Source: an uncultured Bacilli bacterium
Lineage (GTDB): Bacteria > Bacillota_I > Bacilli_A > RF39 > UBA660
Assembly (NCBI GenBank): GCA_947625715.1
Contig: CANQPR010000006.1
Location: 1 to 26,400, forward strand
Length of the DNA stretch: 26,400 bases
Direction of reading: 5' to 3'
Part shown: piece after piece, positions 6,942 through 15,087 of the stretch
How the letters are laid out: each line of letters opens with the position of its first letter
How positions within the stretch are numbered: the first letter of the stretch is position 1
The notes under the pieces: model-generated
What the model was told of the DNA's origin: nothing
Database searches by the model: none
What the model saw: the letters and a program-made list of their open reading frames with translations, nothing else
Translations under genes and position numbers: made by a program

Positions 6942-8828
6942 ATGAAATTTAAATTTTTAATTATTACTATATTTAGCTTTTTTGCGGTTGTTTTAATTAA
7001 AATGAATACAACGAATCATAATTACTATCAACAATTATTATCTATGAAAACTGCTCAAATAGTATATGGAAAAAGTCCCCAAAGAGGTAGAATTTTAGAC
7101 CGCTACGGGAATGTTTTAGTTGATAATACTGGTATTTTAAATATTGTTTATCATAAAAATAAAAATCTTTCTTATATAGATGAATTAAAAATAGCCGAAC
7201 AATTAACACCTTACTTAAATGAAGCCCAAATAACGGAAAAAATGAAACAAGATTATTATTTACTAACTAACAATAATGGTGATGATTTAATTACCAAAGA
7301 AGAAAAAGAACTTTTTAATGCAAGAAAATTAACTACAGAAGAAATAGAAGCCTTAAAAAAAGAGCGTATTCCAAGTTTAACTTATACCGAAATGGAAGAA
7401 AAGAAAATATATTTATATTATTTAATGAATGAAGGTTATTTTTATGAAGATAAATATTTATTTATGGATATTAGTGAAGAACAAGCTAGTAAGATAATTG
7501 AATTAAATTTACCTCAAATAACTATGAAAGTAACCTCTAAAAGAATATATCCTTATGAAGAAACCTTAAAAAGTATTTTTGGCACTGTAGGGAATATTCC
7601 CAAAGAAAAAACCAAAGAATATTTAAATAATGGTTATAGTTTAAATGATATTGTCGGAACAAGTGGCTTAGAACAAATTTATGATGATGTTTTAAAAGGT
7701 AAAAAAGCTAAATATCAAGTAAATGATGATTATTCTTTAACCCTTTTAGAAAGAGAAGAAAAAGGTAGTGACCTTTATTTAAATATTGATATATCTTTGC
7801 AAATGATTTTACAAGCTACTTTAAAAGAAGAATTAATTATGGCTAAAAAGAAAAAACAAACCCTTTATTTTCATGATGCATATAGTATTATCGGCGAACC
7901 TTTAACAGGTAATATTTTAGCTATTAGTGGTCTAAGATATTCAGATGATAAGAATTTTTATGATATAACACCTACCATGTTAACATCATCTTTTGCAATG
8001 GGAAGTGTGGTAAAAGGCGCTAGTAGTACCGTAGGTTATCAAACTAATGCTATAACTATTGGTCAAAAAATATTAGATTCTTGTGTAAAACTTCATTCTC
8101 AACCTTCAAAATGTTCATATAAAAGATTAGGTTATGTTGATGATATTACGGCCCTTAAAACATCAAGTAATTATTTTCAATTTATCACGGCTATTAAAAG
8201 TACGGGTAATACATACCACTATAATATGGATTTTAATGTGACGCTTGATAATTTTAATAGTTATCGTCAAACTTTTGCCACCTATGGTTTAGGAAGTTTA
8301 ACTAATATTGATTTACCAAATGAAAAAATAGGTATGATTGGTGAAAAAATCAGTGGCGATTTATTATTAAATCTATCCATTGGTCAATATGACACATATA
8401 CACCCCTTGAATTATTTCAATATATTAATACAATTGCATCAAGAGGGAAAAGAATGCAACTTAATATTGCTAAAAAAAATCCCACTCTTTTAAATGAAGT
8501 TAACCTAGATAATATGTATTATGACCGAATTATAGAAGGCTTTTATGAAGTATTTCATGGTGGAACTGCCACTAGTTATGCAAATTTTTCCCTAGATGTA
8601 GCAGGAAAAACAGGAACCAGTGAAACATTTTATGATAGTGACCAAGATAATGTCGTAGATACAAAAACCATCAATTCGACTGTAGCTCTTTTTTATCCTA
8701 AAGATAATCCTAAATATAGCATGATTGTTATCGCGCCTAATATTACGAATACTGATAAATATACTTATCCTTTTACTAAAAATATAAGTTTAAAAATGAC
8801 AAATCATTTGACAAATGCTGGTTACTAA
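6942..8828 (+). CDS. Class B penicillin-binding protein (PBP2-like transpeptidase)
   Basis: A 628-residue peptidoglycan transpeptidase, membrane-anchored by one N-terminal helix (about residues 3-20), with its catalytic domain outside. RGRILDRYGNVL (about residue 50) marks the dimerisation domain. The active-site triad is complete: S355-V-V-K358, S408-S-N410 and K556-T-G-T559. An Asp-rich DSDQDNVVDTKT loop follows KTGT and resembles a calcium-binding loop. GGTGAG precedes the ATG. It sits near nfo as pbpA does in B. subtilis, suggesting an elongation-type PBP2. A septal FtsI-like role cannot be excluded from one gene. It shows the cell has a peptidoglycan wall. Confidence 0.88.
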   Translation: MKFKFLIITIFSFFAVVLIKMNTTNHNYYQQLLSMKTAQIVYGKSPQRGRILDRYGNVLVDNTGILNIVYHKNKNLSYIDELKIAEQLTPYLNEAQITEKMKQDYYLLTNNNGDDLITKEEKELFNARKLTTEEIEALKKERIPSLTYTEMEEKKIYLYYLMNEGYFYEDKYLFMDISEEQASKIIELNLPQITMKVTSKRIYPYEETLKSIFGTVGNIPKEKTKEYLNNGYSLNDIVGTSGLEQIYDDVLKGKKAKYQVNDDYSLTLLEREEKGSDLYLNIDISLQMILQATLKEELIMAKKKKQTLYFHDAYSIIGEPLTGNILAISGLRYSDDKNFYDITPTMLTSSFAMGSVVKGASSTVGYQTNAITIGQKILDSCVKLHSQPSKCSYKRLGYVDDITALKTSSNYFQFITAIKSTGNTYHYNMDFNVTLDNFNSYRQTFATYGLGSLTNIDLPNEKIGMIGEKISGDLLLNLSIGQYDTYTPLELFQYINTIASRGKRMQLNIAKKNPTLLNEVNLDNMYYDRIIEGFYEVFHGGTATSYANFSLDVAGKTGTSETFYDSDQDNVVDTKTINSTVALFYPKDNPKYSMIVIAPNITNTDKYTYPFTKNISLKMTNHLTNAGY

Positions 8829-8834
8829 AAATAC

Positions 8835-8864
8835 TTTACAATCATAATTTTTTTCGTTATGATT
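8835..8864 (+). promoter_or_regulatory. Promoter with internal inverted repeat
   Basis: TTTACA (8835-8840), a 17-bp spacer and TATGAT (8858-8863) precede the membrane-protein gene at 8881. AATCATAA (8840-8847) and TTATGATT (8857-8864) are a perfect 8-bp inverted repeat spanning exactly the spacer and -10, as expected of an operator. The loop is T-rich but no T run follows the second arm, so terminator function for the PBP gene is less likely. Confidence 0.5.
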
Positions 8865-8880
8865 ATTACAAGGTGAGATT

Positions 8881-9414
8881 ATGTTAAAAAGCTTAAAAAA
8901 AGAAGTTATATGTGCTATATTTTTAATTTTAAATGGATTATTTTTACTTATATGTCCTTTATTAAAAATAATTAATTTAAAATATTTATTTTTAGAAACC
9001 ATGGTTCTTTATACTATTATTAATTTACTTATTTTTTGTTTAAATCTAAAAGAAAAAGATTATACTAGTGCCCTAAAAGCTATTTTTTCTTTACTTGTAG
9101 CTATTATTAGTTATGTAATTAATGTAACAACAAATCCTAAATATTTTGCCATGACTATTTTACTTTGGACAGCCTTAATGGCCTTAGTAAAACTAAAAAA
9201 AGCTGATTTTTATCACGATAAAAAAAATAAATTATGGATATTACAAATTGCCTGTTTATTTATTTTTCTTTTAAGTGGTGTTATTTCAAGTTTAAATTTT
9301 ATTTATGGGGAAGAAACCCAAATAATAGTTTTTGGTTATTTTATTTTAATTACTGGTATTATTGAATTTTTTGACCCTTTTTTAAGTTACTTAACTAAAG
9401 GAAGAATCAAATGA
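8881..9414 (+). CDS. Multi-pass membrane protein (HdeD/DUF308-like)
   Basis: A 177-residue integral membrane protein with about six hydrophobic helices arranged as pairs, e.g. ICAIFLILNGLFLLICPLL near the N-terminus and IIVFGYFILITGIIEFF near the C-terminus. The size and the 'G...l..G..e' closing helix resemble HdeD/DUF308 proteins, whose function is poorly defined, so this is a family-level guess. AGGTGAG lies just before the ATG. It overlaps the methyltransferase start by 4 bases (ATGA), so the pair is one transcript. It ends in TGA, showing that TGA is a stop codon here. Confidence 0.6.
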   Translation: MLKSLKKEVICAIFLILNGLFLLICPLLKIINLKYLFLETMVLYTIINLLIFCLNLKEKDYTSALKAIFSLLVAIISYVINVTTNPKYFAMTILLWTALMALVKLKKADFYHDKKNKLWILQIACLFIFLLSGVISSLNFIYGEETQIIVFGYFILITGIIEFFDPFLSYLTKGRIK

Positions 9415-10280
9415 GAACTGTTGATGATTTTCATGAATATCAAATCCTTGATTTAGCGCATAAAGAAAAATTAGAACTTTGGGGCAAAATAAAATTAGTT
9501 CGTCCTGATCCTCAAGTAATTTGGGAAGAGGAAGAATATCATAATTTATGGAATAATATTGATGCTCATTATAAAAGAAGTAATACAGGCGGAGGTAACT
9601 GGGAAGTATTTAATCCTAATTTATATGATAAATTTATAATTCATTATCATGATTTAGCTTTTAATTTAAAGTTAATGGGTTTTAAACATACTGGTTTATT
9701 TCCCGAACAAGCAACCAATTGGAATTTATTAAAAGAAGTAATAGAACAAGCAAAAAGACCTTTAAAAGTCTTAAATTTATTTGCTTACACGGGGGCATCA
9801 AGTGTTGTAGCCTTAAAAAGTGGGGCATCAGTCGTTCATGTTGATGCTTCAAAAGGAATGGTTGACTGGGCTAAAGAAAATGTTTATTTAAATCATTTGG
9901 AAGATAAACCAATTCGTTATATTGTTGATGATTGTTTAAAATTTGTTAAAAGAGAAATAAAAAGAGGTAATAAATACGATATTATCTTAATGGACCCACC
10001 AAGCTTTGGCAGAGGAAATAAACATGAAGTTTGGTCCATAGAAAAAAATTTAAATGAATTAATTAATTTATGTACCTCAATATTAACTGATAATCCAGTA
10101 TTATTTTTAGTTAATTCTTATAGTACCGGTTTATCTATGACGATTATTGAAGATTTATTAAAAAAGACTATTTTAAAAAAATATCCTGGTTTAATATCAT
10201 CAGATGAAATAGGCATCAAAGTCAAGAATAGTAATTTAATTCTCCCTTGTGGAATGACAACTTACTGGAAACAAAAATAA
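9411..10280 (+). CDS. SAM-dependent RNA methyltransferase (RlmI/RlmK-like)
   Basis: A 289-residue class I methyltransferase. Motif I is VLNLFAYTGASSVVALKSGA (about residues 122-141), the acidic loop is VVHVDASKGMV, and the catalytic signature DPPSFGRG (about 197) matches rRNA m5C/m2G methyltransferases of the RlmI/RlmK (COG1092) group. The N-terminal 100 residues, including NTGGGNWEVFNP, form the usual substrate-binding extension without a PUA domain. The likely substrate is 23S rRNA, inferred from family only. It is translationally coupled to the membrane protein before it. No terminator is obvious before the G-tract promoter that begins 10 bases after its stop. Confidence 0.8.
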   Translation: MRTVDDFHEYQILDLAHKEKLELWGKIKLVRPDPQVIWEEEEYHNLWNNIDAHYKRSNTGGGNWEVFNPNLYDKFIIHYHDLAFNLKLMGFKHTGLFPEQATNWNLLKEVIEQAKRPLKVLNLFAYTGASSVVALKSGASVVHVDASKGMVDWAKENVYLNHLEDKPIRYIVDDCLKFVKREIKRGNKYDIILMDPPSFGRGNKHEVWSIEKNLNELINLCTSILTDNPVLFLVNSYSTGLSMTIIEDLLKKTILKKYPGLISSDEIGIKVKNSNLILPCGMTTYWKQK

Positions 10281-10290
10281 GTCAAAATCC

Positions 10291-10321
10291 TTGACGGGGG
10301 GGGGGTATTATATAATATAAT
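10291..10321 (+). promoter_or_regulatory. G-tract promoter A (putative phase-variable)
   Basis: TTGAC (10291-10295) is followed directly by ten G (10296-10305) and TATTATATAATATAAT. Taking TTGACG as -35, overlapping TATAAT boxes at 10311-10316 and 10316-10321 give spacers of 14 and 19 bp. Neither is near 17, so this copy may be OFF or weak as sequenced. Losing two G would give 17 bp to the second box. GTCAA (10281-10285) and TTGAC form a 5-bp inverted repeat over the -35, seen only in this copy. Confidence 0.7.
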
Positions 10322-10350
10322 AAAAGAAGATATGGAGGTCTTCTTTTATT
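10319..10350 (+). repeat. Inverted repeat with Shine-Dalgarno in loop (copy A)
   Basis: A 12-bp perfect stem, 10319-10330 with 10339-10350, encloses an 8-nt loop TATGGAGG that contains the only good ribosome-binding sequence, GGAGG. The second arm ends 1 base before the ATG, leaving 13 bases between GGAGG and the start. The predicted transcription start falls inside the first arm, so whether it folds fully as RNA depends on the true start. Confidence 0.65.
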
Positions 10351-10351
10351 T

Positions 10352-11704
10352 ATGAAATTAAATCAATATAAAGAGAAAAAGAAAAGTAAAAAAATAATAA
10401 TTGTTTTTGTAGCTATCATCTTCTTAATAGGTGGAATAATTTTAGAAAAAACATTTGCCAATTTTAAAGTACAAAAATCATTTAAAGTGATGGAGGGTAA
10501 CTTTATTTACGAAGGAAGTGGCGATGTTATTTTCTCGTTTTATAATAATGGCAAAAATGTTAGTACTATACCCAAAAAAGAAGAAGGAGTATCATTTTTA
10601 AGTTCTAAGTGTAGTAATAACGCAAGTGTTAAATGGTATGATAATTTATGGGCACCGATTGTTACCAATTTAAATGAAAAAGGAACAAAATGTGAACTAT
10701 ATTTTGGCAATAGTGCAGTAGAATATTTAATAGATTTACAAAAAGAAAAACCGAGTGAATTAGCCTATGATGGAAAAGAAAGTTTGAATAATTACGGAAC
10801 AGATGACAATAATTTACGATTTATAGGAAGTAATCCAAATAATTATGTTGAGTTTAATAATGAGACCTGGCGAATTATCGGAGTCATGAATAATATAGAA
10901 GATGAATATGGCAGTATAGGAAGTCACTTAAAAATAATTAGAGATAGTATAGGAATCTATAGTTGGGATTCATCAGAAAGCAGTGTAGATAATGGTGATG
11001 GAGCAAATGAGTGGAGCGATTCTGCCATTGAAAAGGTTTTAAATGAAAATTATTATAGTAAAAAAGCCGGTGGTAAATGTTATGAAGGTAGTGACAATAA
11101 AGAAAAATCATGCCCTTTATGGGAAAATATTGGCTTAAACGATGAAGCAAGAATAATGATAAGTAAAATAAAATGGAATACCGGAGCTATTACTGGTACA
11201 GGAGCACCATATGATATGTATAAACAAGAACGAAGTCTTAATGATGGACTATGTACCGGAATTAAAAGATCTTATATTACACTTCATCTTGATTCAAAAA
11301 TAAGGACGACAGAGTGGATGGGATATGTAGGTTTAATGTATCCAAGTGATTTTCTTTTTGCTATTGGAGGAGAATCACGATTAAGTTGTATGCAAGTTGA
11401 TTTTAATAGTTCTAATGGTAGAGATGATTGTAAAGAAAATTGGATTATAAGTAATGTCTCTACAGGTTTCACAATTACTCCAGTATGTAGTTATAATAAT
11501 AGTAATAACCAAGTGGCTTCAGGCTCTAAAGTTGAAAAATTTAGTAAATACAACCATTGCCTTGGTATAGATAATAGTAGAACGGTTTATGAAGCTGATA
11601 GCATTAATCCTACAGTTTATCTTAATTCCAATGTTAAAATAGAAGAAGATACAAGTGAAGACTATGGAAGTATAAATAATCCATTTAGATTAGTAAGTGA
11701 TTAA
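10352..11704 (+). CDS. Surface protein A of G-tract family
   Basis: A 450-residue membrane-anchored exported protein. A lysine-rich start (MKLNQYKEKKKSKK) and one hydrophobic segment (15-31) are followed by KTFANFKVQKSFKVMEGNF, nearly invariant in the family. A constant domain to about residue 120 includes a Cys pair (KCSNN ... TKCELYF). The distal part has WRIIGVMNNIEDEYGS, LKIIRDSIGIYSWDSS, NEWSDSAIEKVLNENYY and a C-terminal NPTVYLNSNVKIEE ... NPFRLV. This resembles a module common in Firmicute surface proteins (DUF6273-like), but I cannot confirm the family. Several extra cysteines suggest disulfides. No sorting signal is visible, so anchoring is by the N-terminal helix unless TFA is a signal-peptidase site. 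Function unknown; adhesin or antigen is inferred. Confidence 0.75.
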   Translation: MKLNQYKEKKKSKKIIIVFVAIIFLIGGIILEKTFANFKVQKSFKVMEGNFIYEGSGDVIFSFYNNGKNVSTIPKKEEGVSFLSSKCSNNASVKWYDNLWAPIVTNLNEKGTKCELYFGNSAVEYLIDLQKEKPSELAYDGKESLNNYGTDDNNLRFIGSNPNNYVEFNNETWRIIGVMNNIEDEYGSIGSHLKIIRDSIGIYSWDSSESSVDNGDGANEWSDSAIEKVLNENYYSKKAGGKCYEGSDNKEKSCPLWENIGLNDEARIMISKIKWNTGAITGTGAPYDMYKQERSLNDGLCTGIKRSYITLHLDSKIRTTEWMGYVGLMYPSDFLFAIGGESRLSCMQVDFNSSNGRDDCKENWIISNVSTGFTITPVCSYNNSNNQVASGSKVEKFSKYNHCLGIDNSRTVYEADSINPTVYLNSNVKIEEDTSEDYGSINNPFRLVSD

Positions 11705-11731
11705 TTTTTTAAAAACACAAATTTAAAAATA

Positions 11732-11760
11732 TTGACACGAGGGGGGGGTATTATTATAAA
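11732..11760 (+). promoter_or_regulatory. G-tract promoter B (putative phase-variable)
   Basis: TTGACA (11732-11737), then CGA, eight G (11741-11748), TATTAT and TATAAA (11755-11760). The spacer is exactly 17 bp, optimal for the housekeeping sigma factor. This copy is therefore predicted to be ON in the sequenced state. Confidence 0.75.
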
Positions 11761-11791
11761 ATAAATACTGAGAATAGAGTTGGTATTTATT
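11760..11791 (+). repeat. Inverted repeat before start (copy B)
   Basis: AATAAATAC (11760-11768) and GTATTTATT (11783-11791) are perfectly complementary, with a 14-nt purine-rich loop holding AGAATAGAG. The second arm touches the ATG at 11792. The arms differ in sequence from copies A, C and D but pair equally well. Confidence 0.6.
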
Positions 11792-13051
11792 ATGAAATTA
11801 AGTCAATATAAAGAAAAGAAGAATCATAAAAAAATAATTGCAATTGCTCTTGTGATTGTTGGTTTAATAGGTGGAGTAATATTAGATAGAACATTTGCCA
11901 ATTTTAAAGTGCAAAAATCATTTAAGGTAATGGAGGGCAACTTCATCTATGAAGGAAGTGGCGATATTATATTTGCCTTTTATCAAGATGGTAAAGATGT
12001 TGGAACCATGCCTAGCAAAGATAGTGGTTATGTTTTTTATGCTAACAAAAGCTCTTGTGACAATGATGCAGAGATAAATTGGGATAAAAATGAATGGGGC
12101 CCAAATATTAGAAACTTAATTAAAACGAAAACTAAATGTAATCTTTATTTTGTGAAAGCTGGAACATTAAGAAAGGCTGGAGGCGCATCTGATAGAGAAG
12201 GAATGTGGAATTATAAAAGCAATTTAACAAAGATAGTAATAGAAACAATAAAAAATAAAAAAGTAGCTGGAGCAGGACAAATAGTACATGGACCATTTGA
12301 TGAAAGTGAAAAAAAAGATGGCTCAGTAGAAAGTTATGTTGTATGTGATACAGGAGATACTAATTGTATCGGATATTTACAAGGGGAGGGTGGAATAGAT
12401 TTAAACAGTGATAGTTCATATTTATTTAACGGTTTTTTTAATGTAACTCAAATAGAAGGAATGGAAAACCTATATACCAGTAACATAATAGATATGAGTG
12501 GCATGTTTAATGGAATGATTAATCTAGAAGAATTGGATTTAAGTAATTTTTACACAAGACATGTAAATGATATGAGTCGTATGTTTTATGATGACGAAGG
12601 TTTACAAGAATTAAATTTAAGTAGCTTTGATACAAGTAGTGTAACAAATATGAATAGTATGTTTTCCATAACAAAAAAACTTAAAGCTGTAATTTTTGGT
12701 GAAAATTTTGATACCAGCAGTGTAACAAATATGTATGATATGTTTTATAAAGCCAATAGTTTACAGCAGTTAAATATAAGTAATTGGAATACTAGTAATG
12801 TAACAGATATGGGGGAAATGTTTTTTGAAGATGAAAGTTTACAAGAATTAGATTTAAGTAGCTTTGATACAAGTAATGTAACAAATATGAAGAACATGTT
12901 TGCAGGTGCAAGAAAATTAACGAAAATTACATATGGACAAAATTTTGTTCACAATTCTTTAGCTGTGACAACATGGATGTTTGCAAGTTGCCTAGCAAAC
13001 AAACCAGATGAAAATGTTCATCCATCATGGAGTGGTGTATCTTTTAATTAA
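11792..13051 (+). CDS. Surface protein B with BspA/DUF285-type repeats
   Basis: A 419-residue member of the same family. MKLSQYKEKKNHKK, a membrane segment (about 15-31) and the constant TFANFKVQKSFKVMEGNF region match paralogs A, C and D, as does the Cys pair (SSCDND ... TKCNLYF). The distal half is different: from about residue 215, tandem units such as LQELNLSSFDTSSVTNMNSMF, LQQLNISNWNTSNVTDMGEMF and LQELDLSSFDTSNVTNMKNMF, the BspA/DUF285 surface repeat found in mycoplasma and gut bacterial adhesins. ATG 11792 is chosen because its N-terminus aligns with the paralogs; an in-frame TTG at 11780 lies within the inverted-repeat loop. One constant head carrying a different tail suggests modular exchange. 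Confidence 0.8.
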   Translation: MKLSQYKEKKNHKKIIAIALVIVGLIGGVILDRTFANFKVQKSFKVMEGNFIYEGSGDIIFAFYQDGKDVGTMPSKDSGYVFYANKSSCDNDAEINWDKNEWGPNIRNLIKTKTKCNLYFVKAGTLRKAGGASDREGMWNYKSNLTKIVIETIKNKKVAGAGQIVHGPFDESEKKDGSVESYVVCDTGDTNCIGYLQGEGGIDLNSDSSYLFNGFFNVTQIEGMENLYTSNIIDMSGMFNGMINLEELDLSNFYTRHVNDMSRMFYDDEGLQELNLSSFDTSSVTNMNSMFSITKKLKAVIFGENFDTSSVTNMYDMFYKANSLQQLNISNWNTSNVTDMGEMFFEDESLQELDLSSFDTSNVTNMKNMFAGARKLTKITYGQNFVHNSLAVTTWMFASCLANKPDENVHPSWSGVSFN

Positions 13052-13070
13052 TAGTTTTTACTTTCCTTAA

Positions 13071-13099
13071 TTTACAACTTAAATTATCCATAGTATAAT
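13071..13099 (+). promoter_or_regulatory. Promoter for RnfC-like/RnfD-like genes
   Basis: TTTACA (13071-13076), a 17-bp spacer and consensus TATAAT (13094-13099). The predicted start near 13106 gives a very short leader before ATG 13117. It probably drives the run of genes up to the sortase. Confidence 0.65.
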
Positions 13100-13116
13100 A
13101 CACTTAAGTGGTAAGT

Positions 13117-14181
13117 ATGAAAAAATTATTTAAAATTCCTAAAAATATAAATATTCAAGTTAGTAGTCACATTGCAGAATTTTTAAGCCCTAAAAAAATA
13201 TTTTTACCTTTTAATAATCAAAATTTAATTTTACAATCAAGAATAGTTAAAAAGGGGGACTTAATAATTGAAAGTGAGTTTTTATATGCACCTGTAAGTG
13301 GAAAAATTACCAATGTCACAACTATAAATAATAAAAATTATTTAGTTATTGAAAATGATTTTAAAGAAAGTAAAAAAAGAAGAAAAAAAGATAATGATAA
13401 AACAATAGTTGATTGTGCTAAAAAAATAAATATTAAAATAACTCATAAAAAAGGCAATATTTTATATTACAATGGTCTTTTTGATAATCCTTATGATGCA
13501 ACTAATACTTTTTATCATTTAAACTTTACTACCGAAATATTAGATTGCTTAGATGCTATTCGTCTTGATTTAAAATTAATAAGTGTCATTCTTTTATTAA
13601 AAGACAGTGATTCTGAAAGTATCATCGCCTTTAATAAAGTATTAGGAACTTATCCATTTATATCAATTAAAATCATGCCTAATGTTTATCCTATTGCTAA
13701 TAAAGAAATATTAAAAGATTATATTGATTTAGAAAATAATTATTTATTTAATACTATAGAAATAATAGAGTTATATGAAATAATGTTTAATCAAAGACCT
13801 TTAAGTGAAAGACTAATTACTGTAACTGGTAATATTCAAAAACCCCAAGTTATAAAAGTTAAAATAGGTTGTTCATTAGAAGAAATAATAAGTGAATATT
13901 ACCCTAACGAAAAAATTGAAAATGTTTTAGAAAATCATTTTTTAGGTTTTAATACTAAAAAAGTTCAAGAAGTTATAATAAATAAAGATACTTCTTGTAT
14001 CCTTGTAATAAATAATAATAAAAACCAAACTAAACCTTGTATCAGTTGTGGCAAATGTGTTGAAGTATGTCCAAAAAATTGTAATCCCATTTTGAATGAA
14101 AATATGGAAAACTGCATATCATGTTATTTATGTGACTTTATTTGTCCTAGTTATATAAATCTTGGGAAAAAGGGGGGTTAA
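13117..14181 (+). CDS. RnfC-like iron-sulfur protein (divergent)
   Basis: A 354-residue protein resembling RnfC, the membrane-peripheral subunit of the Rnf ferredoxin:NAD+ oxidoreductase. The N-terminal part (KIPKNINIQVSSHIAEFLSP ... DLIIESEFLYAPVSGKI) matches the RnfC barrel-sandwich start. A middle domain lacks the glycine-rich nucleotide/FMN motif I would expect. An SLBB-like stretch (LITVTGNIQKPQVIKVKIG) follows. The C-terminus has two ferredoxin motifs, CISCGKCVEVCPKNCNP (about 308) and CISCYLCDFICP (about 333). It is shorter than typical RnfC (about 440). ATG 13117 is preferred over the in-frame GTG 13108, which would lie at the predicted transcription start. An RnfD-like gene follows within 2 bases. 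Residual electron-carrier function is possible; NADH oxidation is doubtful. Confidence 0.7.
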   Translation: MKKLFKIPKNINIQVSSHIAEFLSPKKIFLPFNNQNLILQSRIVKKGDLIIESEFLYAPVSGKITNVTTINNKNYLVIENDFKESKKRRKKDNDKTIVDCAKKINIKITHKKGNILYYNGLFDNPYDATNTFYHLNFTTEILDCLDAIRLDLKLISVILLLKDSDSESIIAFNKVLGTYPFISIKIMPNVYPIANKEILKDYIDLENNYLFNTIEIIELYEIMFNQRPLSERLITVTGNIQKPQVIKVKIGCSLEEIISEYYPNEKIENVLENHFLGFNTKKVQEVIINKDTSCILVINNNKNQTKPCISCGKCVEVCPKNCNPILNENMENCISCYLCDFICPSYINLGKKGG

Positions 14182-14182
14182 T

Positions 14183-15046
14183 ATGATAAATCATTATGAA
14201 GAACCAAAATTAAATTTAATAAATAGTATTTATATATCTTTATTTTGTTTAATACTTTTTGGCTTTTATAAAAACGGAATAAAAATTTATAATGGAAATT
14301 ATTTTCTTTTATTTAAACCACTTATTTTAACAATCAGTAGTTTTTTAATGGGCTATGTACTAGATAAATTATTTAAACAAAAGAAAAAATATTCTTTATA
14401 TGCTCTTTTAATAAGTGTTTGTATGCCACCTCAAATATCCTTTGTAATATTTCTTCCCAGTTTATTAATTTGGTTAATATTAAATCATTATCTTTCTTTA
14501 AAAATTAATCCTATTATTTGTTATTTATTCTTATTTTTAATTTTTTTAAAACCTTCTTTTTTTAATTCTTTAGAAGCTAACTCAGTTCATTTTTATGGAA
14601 TTATTGATACTTTTTTAGGTTTTAATGTTGGTGGTATTTGTATAACAAGTATTATAATCATGATTTTATCTTACTTTTATTTTTCCACTAAATTTTATTA
14701 CAAAAAAGAAATACCTGTTATAGCTTATTTTACATATCTAATAAGTAGTTGTCTTTTTGATATCCTTACTAGTAATAGTAATTTATTAATTAATTTGTTA
14801 AATTCTCATATCTTTTTTCTTTTAATTTATATTTTACCGCTTAATCAATATTCACCAATTAAAAAGAAAAATCAATATCTATATGCTCTTATAAGTGGAC
14901 TATTAATCTTTGTTTGTACGAGATTTTATAATCCTTTAATTGGCCCTTTTATCGCAGTATTTTTAATTAATCTGTTTATTACTATCAACAAATTTTGTCG
15001 AAAAAAGCGAAATGACTTTTCTTTTTTTAAAAAACTGTTAAAATAG
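14183..15046 (+). CDS. RnfD-like membrane protein (divergent)
   Basis: A 287-residue protein with about eight or nine membrane helices. FLLFKPLILTISSFLMGYVLDKLF near the start and FYGIIDTFLGFNVGGICITS followed by YYKKEIPVIAYFTYLISS align by eye with RnfD/NqrB helices ('G..iGetS' and 'wriP'). The SGAT motif whose threonine carries covalent FMN is not seen. AAGGGGGG before the ATG is the Shine-Dalgarno and overlaps the end of the RnfC-like gene. The RnfC-RnfD order is that of rnf operons, but RnfG, E, A and B do not follow. The pair may be a reduced or repurposed module. Confidence 0.6.
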   Translation: MINHYEEPKLNLINSIYISLFCLILFGFYKNGIKIYNGNYFLLFKPLILTISSFLMGYVLDKLFKQKKKYSLYALLISVCMPPQISFVIFLPSLLIWLILNHYLSLKINPIICYLFLFLIFLKPSFFNSLEANSVHFYGIIDTFLGFNVGGICITSIIIMILSYFYFSTKFYYKKEIPVIAYFTYLISSCLFDILTSNSNLLINLLNSHIFFLLIYILPLNQYSPIKKKNQYLYALISGLLIFVCTRFYNPLIGPFIAVFLINLFITINKFCRKKRNDFSFFKKLLK

Positions 15047-15065
15047 CAATTGCTTAAAAGAACTA

Positions 15066-15082
15066 CTCCTTGATAGAAGGAG
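15066..15082 (+). promoter_or_regulatory. Hairpin covering Shine-Dalgarno
   Basis: CTCCTT (15066-15071) pairs perfectly with AAGGAG (15077-15082) across a 5-nt loop. AAGGAG is the ribosome-binding site for the ATG at 15088, so the hairpin would hide it. Translation could depend on ribosomes arriving from the RnfD-like gene, which ends 20 bases upstream, or on an unknown factor. Confidence 0.5.
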
Positions 15083-15087
15083 AAAAA

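Noticed and set aside
10352..10450. Surface-family N-termini as type IV prepilin leaders (IGGIILE resembles G-x4-E)
   Set aside because: The hydrophobic segment precedes rather than follows the glycine, opposite to prepilins.
10938..11150. Minus-strand reading frames within surface genes A and C (also 22644-22910)
   Set aside because: They mirror each other only because the plus-strand genes are paralogs; no start signals.
14172..14177. G6 run at the RnfC-like/RnfD-like junction as a second phase-variation site
   Set aside because: Short, and readily explained as the Shine-Dalgarno for the RnfD-like gene; slippage would alter only the last codons of the RnfC-like protein.
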